A stretch of DNA of 14,352 nt, taken from Verrucomicrobiota bacterium (lineage in GTDB: Bacteria; Verrucomicrobiota; Verrucomicrobiia; Opitutales; Opitutaceae). The position numbers and the translations under genes are program-made. Position 1 is the stretch's first letter, and each line of letters starts with the position of its first letter. Positions 8,156 through 14,352 of this stretch are shown here, in pieces. The notes below the pieces were generated by a model. The model ran no database searches, had not been told where the DNA came from, and worked only from the letters and a program-made list of their open reading frames with translations. The DNA lies in contig JAEZSJ010000367.1 in the NCBI GenBank assembly GCA_023443985.1, positions 1 through 14,352 of the forward strand, read 5' to 3'.

Positions 8156-8192
8156 GGGGAGCGCGGGGAGTAAGGCGGGGCGGAGGCGGACA

Positions 8193-8227
8193 AGGGAGCA
8201 CCCGGCCGCGGGCGCCGAGAGCTCCCT
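8193..8227 (-). terminator. Weak hairpin between receptor and transporter genes, possible terminator or attenuator
   Basis: Perfect 7-bp arms AGGGAGC (8193-8199) and GCTCCCT (8221-8227) enclose a GC-rich loop that can itself pair (CCCG...CGGG). The hairpin starts 17 bp past the receptor stop and ends about 38 bp before the transporter start. Only a short 'TTG' follows on the minus strand, so it may lower rather than stop read-through. Function is inferred. Confidence 0.3.
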
Positions 8228-8243
8228 CCCCTACGGATCAGCC

Positions 8244-10553
8244 CTAGAACGAGAAGGTCGTGGAGAGGCGGACGTTTATGCCCGGGGCCGTGGTGATACC
8301 CGTGCCCGAGACGCGGCCGCCGGCAACGGAGATGTAGCCCTTCTCGTCGAAGAGATTGTCAACGTTGAGCCGCGTCGTCAGCCAGGAGTTCCAGCGGTAC
8401 GTCGCCGCAAACGTGGTCACGTACTGCGGCTTCAGGTAGAAGCTGACCTGTCCGACGACATTGAGGGGCGTGTAGTTGATCGGCACGTCACCGGCGCGTC
8501 GGCCGTTGAAAACCACGCCGCCGGCCAACGCCAGGCCGTTGAGCCGGCCCTCCGTGAAGCGGTAGTTGAGCAGCAGGGAGGCGTTCTCGTCGGCCACACC
8601 GCGCACCCGGCGGCCGAGGGCGTCGCGCATCTTCAGATGCGAATAGGTGGCGATGACGGAGAGGTTCGGGGTGACGCTGCCCATGACCTCGAGCTCCACG
8701 CCGTGGTTGCCGAGGTCCGAGATGAGCTGCTCCGGGGCGCCCGGGTCGGTCTGCCGCGCGGGATTCGGCACGGTGACGTTGGTCTGGTTGATCTCGAACC
8801 AGGAGGCGTTGAGCGAGAGCCGCTGGTTGAAGAACTCGGTCTTGATGCCGACCTCGTCCTGCACGCCGTCGCGCCAGAGCGGCTGGTTGTTGGCGATGAC
8901 CGGGGAGGAGTTGGTCGAGTGGCTGTAGTAGACGGCGATGTTGCTCCGCACCTTGTAGAGCGCGCTGGCGGTCCACATCATCTTGCTGTCGTCGAGCACG
9001 CTCAGGCCGGAGTTGGTGAGGGCGTTCCAGCCCTTTGTTAGCGTCTCATAGCGCAGGATACCACCGGTGAGGAAGAGACGGTCCTCGAACACGCCGAAAC
9101 GCTGGTTGAGGTAGAGCTGCAGGTTCTGGTACGAGCTGCCGTTGCGGTACGAGAGCGCCGCGGGATAGGTCGGGTACACCTTCCGGCCGGGGTTGGTGAG
9201 ATCGATCAGGATCGAGCCGCCGGGGGTGTTCTTGTTGCGCGTATCCCCTTCCTGGTGCGACCACGCGAGGCCGGTCACCGTCTGGGAGCTCACGCCGCCG
9301 AACTGGTAGTTGCCCACGGCGTCCGCCTGAAGGTTCCCGGTGCGGCGGGTCGACCACTGCTTGTCGCCGCGCGCGGGAATCGCCGTCGGGTTGAAGAACG
9401 GCGAGTGGGTCGCCACGTACGGGTTCGTGGTGGCATCGTGCGGCAGCGCGGGATTCGTCAGCGCCCAGGTATGATCCTGGGTGAGCACGCCCGTGTACGG
9501 GTTGTAGCGGTTGTTGAGGCCCGGCGTGGAGAGGAACTCTTGGTCCGAGGTCTCATAGTAGTAGCGGCCGTTCGCGGCGAACCGCAGGCTGATGTGGTCG
9601 TTGAGCTGCGTCGTGAGCACGGCGAAGAGATCGGCGCTCTGCGTGTCGACGTGGCTCCAGTCCTGGATGCCGTTGAGGCCCTTCTTGGAGATGCCCGGCG
9701 CCAGATACGGATCGTCGGTGTTCGCATCGACACGAGGGTCGAGGATCAACAGCGGTTCGCGGAAGATCCAGTGGTCGGCGCCGATCAGCTTCACGGTGAG
9801 CAGCGTCTTGTCCGAGATCCGCCAGGAGAACATCGGCGCCAGCGCCTTGTTGCGGACCTTCGCATCCGACGACCAATAGCGCCGCGAGTCCTGCCACGAG
9901 CCGATGAGGCGGTAGGCGAAGTCGCTGCCCGGCGCGAACGGCCCGCTCAGGTCGAGCGTGACCTTCTGCGCGTCGTGGAGACCGAGCTGCGCGGTGAGCG
10001 TGCGGCGGGGCTGGAACAACGGGGACTTGGTGACGATGTTGAGCGAGCCGCCGGGCGCGCCCGCCGGCGAGAGGATGGCGTTGGGGCCCTTCGTGACCTC
10101 GATGCGCTCGATGATCGACTCCTCGACGTTGTCGGCATCGGCCGACTGCAGGAAGTTGTCGACCGTGCGGGCGCCGTTCTGGGTCTCGAAACCGCGGATG
10201 ATCATTCGGTCCTGAAACTGGATACCACGGCCCTCCTGCACGCCGGCGACGAAACGGGTGACGTCGAAGACGCGGTTGGGCGCCAAGTCCTCGATCAACT
10301 CACGGGTGAGGACCGTGAGCGTGCTCGGTGTCTCGAGCAGGGGTGCGCGCACGCGCAGTGCCGAGATCGCGTCGGCGGAGCGGTAGCGGTCCTCGGTCTG
10401 CGAGGAGACCATGAACGGATCGAGCACCACGACCTCCTCGCCGGTCCCCGACCCGGCGACGGGTGCGGCGGTCTGCGCGAGGGCGGTGGTGGAGGCGGAG
10501 AGGAGGACGCAGGCGAGCGGCAGCAGTTGCCGCGCTTGGGGTACGGTGCGCAT
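8244..10553 (-). CDS. TonB-dependent outer-membrane receptor
   Basis: A 769-residue outer-membrane receptor that imports a ligand using the TonB-ExbBD proton-motive system. ATG 10553 was chosen because it opens a signal peptide (MRTVPQARQLLPLACVLL..., probable cut after ALAQ at about residue 27); an upstream start at 10607 adds 18 polar residues. A TonB-box-like segment 'EEVVVLDPFMVSS' lies at about 39-51, followed by the plug (about 60-185: 'PSTLTVLTRELIEDL', 'RMIIRGFET', 'IERIEVTKGPNAIL', 'GGSLNIVTK') and a beta-barrel ending in a terminal Phe ('STTFSF'). The N-terminus has neither the SusC carboxypeptidase-like domain nor an STN signalling domain. The architecture resembles siderophore-type receptors, but in this taxon and beside glycosidases a glycan ligand is more likely (inference). 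No SusD-like gene is present. It is transcribed away from the LacI gene across a shared 210-bp region. The leader before ATG is A/C-rich with no Shine-Dalgarno match. Confidence 0.9.
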   Translation of the reverse strand: MRTVPQARQLLPLACVLLSASTTALAQTAAPVAGSGTGEEVVVLDPFMVSSQTEDRYRSADAISALRVRAPLLETPSTLTVLTRELIEDLAPNRVFDVTRFVAGVQEGRGIQFQDRMIIRGFETQNGARTVDNFLQSADADNVEESIIERIEVTKGPNAILSPAGAPGGSLNIVTKSPLFQPRRTLTAQLGLHDAQKVTLDLSGPFAPGSDFAYRLIGSWQDSRRYWSSDAKVRNKALAPMFSWRISDKTLLTVKLIGADHWIFREPLLILDPRVDANTDDPYLAPGISKKGLNGIQDWSHVDTQSADLFAVLTTQLNDHISLRFAANGRYYYETSDQEFLSTPGLNNRYNPYTGVLTQDHTWALTNPALPHDATTNPYVATHSPFFNPTAIPARGDKQWSTRRTGNLQADAVGNYQFGGVSSQTVTGLAWSHQEGDTRNKNTPGGSILIDLTNPGRKVYPTYPAALSYRNGSSYQNLQLYLNQRFGVFEDRLFLTGGILRYETLTKGWNALTNSGLSVLDDSKMMWTASALYKVRSNIAVYYSHSTNSSPVIANNQPLWRDGVQDEVGIKTEFFNQRLSLNASWFEINQTNVTVPNPARQTDPGAPEQLISDLGNHGVELEVMGSVTPNLSVIATYSHLKMRDALGRRVRGVADENASLLLNYRFTEGRLNGLALAGGVVFNGRRAGDVPINYTPLNVVGQVSFYLKPQYVTTFAATYRWNSWLTTRLNVDNLFDEKGYISVAGGRVSGTGITTAPGINVRLSTTFSF

Positions 10554-10661
10554 GGTGTTTTCGGGTTGGTTTGCGTTCGCTGCAGACGCCGGCCGCGGCG
10601 CGGTCACCGCCGGCGGGCGCCTCCTGATCGTTTGCGTGGTGGCGGTCGGGTGGGGAGGGCC

Positions 10662-10693
10662 GACGGCGGCGATTCAGTCCATCCGCCGCCGTC
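10662..10693. repeat. Perfect inverted repeat in the receptor/LacI divergent promoter region
   Basis: GACGGCGGCG (10662-10671) and CGCCGCCGTC (10684-10693) are perfect 10-bp arms around a 12-nt loop, about 109 bp upstream of the receptor ATG and 70 bp upstream of the LacI GTG. It could be an operator or a leader hairpin. The trinucleotide-like GC composition makes chance pairing easier, so function is uncertain. Confidence 0.35.
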
Positions 10694-10711
10694 CCGCCAG
10701 CGCCCTGCGGC

Positions 10712-10723
10712 TTTCCACGTAAA
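10712..10723 (-). promoter_or_regulatory. Candidate LacI-type operator in the receptor/LacI divergent region
   Basis: TTTCCACGTAAA on the plus strand is the exact reverse complement of the 12-bp word at 1276-1287 upstream of GH28. It lies 40 bp before the LacI GTG and about 160 bp before the receptor ATG, where one site could serve both autoregulation and receptor control. No further copy was found by eye upstream of the transporter, the GH43 fusion or the CHRD gene. The regulatory role is inferred. Confidence 0.5.
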
Positions 10724-10763
10724 ATCCCATTGCGTCGCGCGCCGCCGCGGATGGATTGCCGGC

Positions 10764-11825
10764 GTGCCCTCGCCCACCCCGCCCCCGGACCGCGCCGCGC
10801 CCGTGACCCTGCGCGACATCGCCCGCAGCATCGGGCTCAGCCACACCACCGTCTCGTTGGGACTGCGCAACGATCCCTCGATCCCCGCCGCCACACGGGA
10901 GCGCGTGCGCGCCGCCGCCGACCGGCTCGGCTACCGCAGCAACGTCCTTGTGTCCACTCTCATGACACAGGTCCGCCGCAAGCACCGGGGATCCGCCCCC
11001 GAGGTGGTGGCGTTTCTCACCGGCGGGGCCAGCGCGCACGAATGGGAGCACCACTCCGCCTGCGTGGGCGTCTTCGCCGGCGCGCGGGAGCAGGCGCCGA
11101 AGCTGGGCATGCGCGTCGAGCCGTTCTGGCTCGGCGCAGGGGGCTCGTCCTCCGCCGCCACCTGCCGCGTGCTCGCGGCGCGCGCGATCCGCGGGGTGTT
11201 GATCGCGCCGTTCCCGGTGCCGGTGTATTCCCATGAGCTGGACTGGCCGCGCCTGATCTGCGTCGGCGTGGGCTACGTCTTCAAGGACCACCCGCTCCAC
11301 CGGGCCACCCACAATCATTTCCACGGCGCCTACACCGCCTACGAAAACCTGTTCCGCCTCGGGTATCGTCGGATCGGACTCGCCCTCGAAACGACGCAAA
11401 ACAGCCGCGTCGGGTACAACTGGCTCGGCGGTTTCCTTGCCGCCCGCGCCATGCTCGGCGGCGCCGCACTCGAGCCCTGGCTCGCGGCCGAGGCGGGCGA
11501 CGTGGCCGCGTTCAAGGCGTGGCGGCGGCGCCAGCGGCCCGATGCCGTCATCGGTTTCGGCCCGCAGCAATTTCTCACGATCACCCGCAGCGGGGGTCGC
11601 ATCCCGGAGGATCTCGCCTTCGCCTCGCTCGACATCGGACAGATGCACCTGGCCGAGGTGTCCGAGCCGGCCGGCATCGACCAGAACCTGCCGCGGATCG
11701 GGTCCACCGCGATCGATCTGCTCGCCACGCAGCTCTACCACAACGAACAGGGGCTTCCCGCCCATCCGGTGCTCAGCATGATCGACGGCACCTGGGTCCC
11801 CGGACACACCGCGCCCCCGCGCTGA
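10764..11825 (+). CDS. LacI/GalR-family transcriptional regulator
   Basis: A 353-residue regulator from GTG 10764 (340 residues if GTG 10803 is used). The helix-turn-helix is at about residues 15-35 ('TLRDIARSIGLSHTTVSLGL'), followed by the LacI helix 3/hinge region 'TRERVRAAADRLGYRSN' (about 44-60). The rest is the periplasmic-binding-protein-like sensor core, with 'YENLFRLGYRRIGLAL' (about 193-208), 'PDAVIGFGPQQFL' and a final 'AGIDQNLPRIGSTAIDLL' segment typical of this branch. Such proteins bind palindromic operators and release them on binding a sugar. GTG 10764 is preferred because the short Pro-rich lead-in 'PSPTPPPDRAAP' fits homologues I recall; a frame extending much farther upstream runs antisense through the receptor and is not real. 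It is divergent from the receptor and probably controls the locus, including itself, through TTTACGTGGAAA sites. The inducer is unknown. Confidence 0.9.
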   Translation: MPSPTPPPDRAAPVTLRDIARSIGLSHTTVSLGLRNDPSIPAATRERVRAAADRLGYRSNVLVSTLMTQVRRKHRGSAPEVVAFLTGGASAHEWEHHSACVGVFAGAREQAPKLGMRVEPFWLGAGGSSSAATCRVLAARAIRGVLIAPFPVPVYSHELDWPRLICVGVGYVFKDHPLHRATHNHFHGAYTAYENLFRLGYRRIGLALETTQNSRVGYNWLGGFLAARAMLGGAALEPWLAAEAGDVAAFKAWRRRQRPDAVIGFGPQQFLTITRSGGRIPEDLAFASLDIGQMHLAEVSEPAGIDQNLPRIGSTAIDLLATQLYHNEQGLPAHPVLSMIDGTWVPGHTAPPR

Positions 11826-11940
11826 TCCGGGCCTCCCACCCGCGTCCGCGGAACGCAGGCGAGTAGGCAAAAACACGACCGGTGCCGCGGTTGGTCCTCC
11901 GATGGTGCGCGACGGTGCGTTCTGGCATCAGTGGCGTCGC

Positions 11941-12477
11941 ATGAATGCCCGTCACCTCACTGCTGTACTCGCGCTGACCCTGTCGGCCCTCGCTGCCCAC
12001 GCCCAGCTCTACCACTTCGACATCAACCTGGACGCCAGCCAGGAGCCGAGCATGCCCGCCAGCCCGGGTGTCGGCAGCGGCACGGCCACACTCGATTGGG
12101 GGAGCCTCGTCTTCACCCTCGATTTCGCGTTTGTGAACCTCGTCGCGCCGACCACCGCCGCCCATGTCCACCAGGCGCCGCCTGGCGTGAACGGTCCTGT
12201 GATCATCCCGCTCACGCTGACCCCGCTCAGCGCGACCTTCGGCAGCGGCCATTTCGACGGCATCATCACGCCGGTGCAGGCGACCGCCATCCTCGCGGGC
12301 GACACGTATGTGAATGTCCATACCTCGCAGCATCCCGGAGGCGAGATCCGCGGACAGGTTGTGCCGCAGGCGATGGCGCCGGTGCCCGAGCCGTCGACCT
12401 ATGCCCTGCTCGGCGCCGGCGCGCTGCTCGCGGGCGTCGTGGTGCGTCGTTTCCGCACGCGCCGCGTCACGGCCTAG
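11941..12477 (+). CDS. CHRD-domain protein with PEP-CTERM sorting signal
   Basis: A 178-residue exported protein. ATG 11941 opens a signal peptide (MNARHLTAVLALTLSALAAH, probable cut before Gln22); an in-frame ATG at 11902 would add 13 residues before it. The CHRD domain spans about residues 24-140, with 'FDINLDASQEPSMP', 'TAAHVHQAPPGVNGPV' and 'YVNVHTSQHPGGEIRGQ', the His-rich pattern of this beta-rich domain of unknown biochemical role. The C-terminus has a textbook PEP-CTERM signal: 'VPEPSTYALLGAGALL', a hydrophobic helix and an Arg-rich tail 'RRFRTRR'. PEP-CTERM proteins are normally processed by an exosortase and linked to exopolysaccharide or the cell surface; no exosortase is in the window. 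The start is 115 bp after the LacI stop; no evidence ties it to the sugar locus beyond proximity. Confidence 0.9.
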   Translation: MNARHLTAVLALTLSALAAHAQLYHFDINLDASQEPSMPASPGVGSGTATLDWGSLVFTLDFAFVNLVAPTTAAHVHQAPPGVNGPVIIPLTLTPLSATFGSGHFDGIITPVQATAILAGDTYVNVHTSQHPGGEIRGQVVPQAMAPVPEPSTYALLGAGALLAGVVVRRFRTRRVTA

Positions 12478-12723
12478 CCGTGCCGATGACCCCGACAACG
12501 GTCGAGTGAACGCGAGACGGGAGACGGAAGGCGGAGATGATCCCCCGCTCCCGAGTGCGGCCGAATGCGGCACACCGATGGTCCGGCTCTCGTCCCTCGC
12601 CGCTCGACACGATCGTTACCGATTCGCCCACGGCACTCCCCGTGGGGTGAGAGACCGAACCTGCGCGCAGCTCCGTCCCGGGCGGCGCGCTTGCGAGGAG
12701 AGCACGATGCGCGACCGCACACC
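12478..12723. other. Intergenic region with one compact hairpin
   Basis: No convincing gene lies between the convergent CHRD and membrane-protein genes. The one clear structure is the hairpin at 12627-12646; plus-strand frames through this region are arginine-rich shadows without family resemblance. Confidence 0.5.
12627..12646. terminator. Compact GC hairpin between convergent genes, possible terminator
   Basis: CCCACGG (12627-12633) and CCGTGGG (12640-12646) form a perfect 7-bp stem with a 6-nt loop. It lies 78 bp beyond the stop of the minus-strand membrane-protein gene and about 150 bp beyond the CHRD stop. Neither side has a T-tract, so intrinsic termination is only suggested. Confidence 0.35.
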
Positions 12724-13287
12724 TCAACGATCACCCACGAGACTCTCGCGCGAGAGCGGCCAACCAGCGGTCTCGCTGAACAGCACGCCGAGCGCGCAGA
12801 GCGCCCGATAGCGTTCGTCCCCTCGAACGCTCTCCGGGCACCTTCGTGTGACTGTGTCGAGACCGGCCTTTGTCCGGATGCTCAAATGCCAGGTCGAGCC
12901 ATCGCAGAACAACGGCTGATGCTCGTTCGCCACGAATCGAGCCTTCGTCTGGGCGACCAGCGCCTGAACAGTTGCCCACTCGTCCGGAGTCAGTCTCCGC
13001 GTCCGCCAGAATCGATGGCCCCAAAGCCCATCCCGGTCACGATCCGGAACCACGAACGTCTCCAGTCTCACCGAGCCAGCACGTTCGAGCAGCGTGAATG
13101 AGACCGGCCTCTCGAAGCTCCGCTCGATCACCAGACGGATGACCGTATCGGCACGCGGCTGGTAGAACCGCGAGTCGAGACGGCAGAACCGCCGATAGCC
13201 GAACGCCCCCAAGCACCCGACCCCCAGCAGGGTGGCTCCACCCAACGCGCACAGGATTCGCCGCAGTCTTCGCACACCGTTGCTCAT
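12724..13287 (-). CDS. Hypothetical protein with a single N-terminal membrane anchor
   Basis: A 187-residue protein I do not recognise by name. ATG 13287 is chosen because a basic N-terminus (MSNGVRRLRR) is followed at once by one hydrophobic segment (about residues 11-29, 'ILCALGGATLLGVGCLGAF'), giving a signal anchor with the rest predicted outside the cytoplasm. 'GVGC' weakly resembles a lipobox but has Gly at -3, so lipidation is doubtful. The body carries a conserved-looking stretch 'LTPDEWATVQALVAQTKARF' and then 'CDGSTWHLSIRTKAG...TVTRRCPE', a Gly-Ser-Thr-Trp beta pattern with two cysteines that could pair. This resembles small uncharacterised proteins in which a substrate-less '[DG]G.TW.L' strand pair recurs, but no function follows. 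A perfect inverted repeat abuts the start (13291-13321). It lies 207 bp downstream of aspS on the same strand. Confidence 0.7.
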   Translation of the reverse strand: MSNGVRRLRRILCALGGATLLGVGCLGAFGYRRFCRLDSRFYQPRADTVIRLVIERSFERPVSFTLLERAGSVRLETFVVPDRDRDGLWGHRFWRTRRLTPDEWATVQALVAQTKARFVANEHQPLFCDGSTWHLSIRTKAGLDTVTRRCPESVRGDERYRALCALGVLFSETAGWPLSRESLVGDR

Positions 13288-13290
13288 GGT

Positions 13291-13321
13291 CGAAACGTCC
13301 CATCTGGGAAAGGACGTTTCG
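13291..13321. repeat. Perfect inverted repeat just upstream of the membrane-protein start
   Basis: CGAAACGTCC (13291-13300) and GGACGTTTCG (13312-13321) are perfect 10-bp arms around an 11-nt loop, 3 bp upstream of the minus-strand ATG at 13287. In mRNA the hairpin would cover the ribosome-binding region, including the only purine-rich stretch there (GGGACG). In DNA it could be an operator. Either role is inferred from placement. Confidence 0.5.
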
Positions 13322-13354
13322 CCACGATGCAAGCGTTCGGCCCATGGCCGTGTT

Positions 13355-13404
13355 CACGCGGATGGAGTGCCTCGAGGGTAGAGAGGGACGCCGGAATCCG
13401 CGTG
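13355..13404. repeat. Inverted repeat in the aspS downstream region
   Basis: CACGCGGAT (13355-13363) and ATCCGCGTG (13396-13404) are perfect 9-bp arms with a 32-nt loop, about 90 bp past the aspS stop on the minus strand. It may help end the aspS transcript or form part of the promoter region of the next gene. No T-tract is seen. Confidence 0.3.
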
Positions 13405-13494
13405 GCTCCAACTCGGACGCGCAGCCGATCGCCGCCCGCCGACAGTCCGGCCACCGTCATTCGACGCTCCGACCTTCGAAAGACCCGCAACGTC

Positions 13495-14352
<858 letters not shown>

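Noticed and set aside
6837..8201. A second minus-strand frame overlapping the MFS transporter
   Set aside because: An out-of-frame shadow; the MFS frame shows clear membrane segments and motif A, this one does not.
9255..10763. Upstream extension of the LacI frame antisense through the receptor gene
   Set aside because: The frame happens to stay open, but the protein resembles LacI only from about 10764 on; the earlier part is the antisense of a clear TonB-dependent receptor.
11846..11864. Short GC dyads after the LacI stop as a terminator
   Set aside because: The possible stems are only 4-6 bp, compete with each other and are not followed by a T-tract.
12565..13101. A 178-codon plus-strand open frame overlapping the hypothetical membrane-protein gene
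   Set aside because: Arg/Pro/Ser-rich with no domain or membrane segment; the minus-strand frame has a plausible anchor and a structured body.

Overview
The window looks like chromosomal DNA from a GC-rich member of the Verrucomicrobiota, probably Opitutaceae. This is inferred from the combination of a TonB-dependent receptor with no SusD partner, a LacI regulator with a characteristic 'TLRDIARSIGLSHTTVSLGLR' recognition head, a PEP-CTERM-sorted protein, very high third-position GC, and gene starts that mostly lack Shine-Dalgarno sequences. No rRNA, tRNA, CRISPR array, transposase or phage gene was seen. The organism assignment rests on family resemblance only.

Layout. Positions 3-1238 (+) hold the 3' part of a DinG/XPD-like superfamily 2 helicase. 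Positions 1390-11825 form a carbohydrate-utilisation locus: a GH28 polygalacturonase-like enzyme (+); then, on the minus strand in transcription order, a TonB-dependent outer-membrane receptor (10553-8244), an MFS/GPH-type sugar transporter (8155-6701) and a secreted 1207-residue enzyme (6648-3025); and a divergent LacI-family regulator (10764-11825, +). The enzyme fuses a GH43 beta-xylosidase/arabinofuranosidase-like module to a second, six-hairpin-glycosidase-like module. Next come a CHRD-domain PEP-CTERM protein (11941-12477, +), an unrecognised membrane-anchored protein (12724-13287, -), and the C-terminal 285 residues of aspartyl-tRNA synthetase (13495 to the window edge, -).

Inferred working model: the receptor brings an oligosaccharide derived from plant cell walls (pectin, arabinan or arabinoxylan side chains) into the periplasm. 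The two-module GH43 enzyme trims it there, the MFS carrier moves products across the inner membrane, and the GH28 protein, which shows no signal peptide, acts on galacturonate-containing pieces inside the cell. The LacI regulator probably controls the set. An identical 12-bp word, TTTACGTGGAAA, occurs only upstream of GH28 and (inverted) in the receptor/LacI divergent promoter region, and is the best operator candidate.

The least explained signals are an AT-rich perfect 19-bp palindrome buried in the GC-rich GH43-fusion coding sequence (4417-4435), a GC-rich palindrome that contains the stop codons of both convergent glycosidase genes (3004-3027), and perfect inverted repeats at 10662-10693, 13291-13321 and 13355-13404. 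No clearly new defence or mobile system was found; the most unusual items are the enzyme fusion and the DNA-level palindromes.
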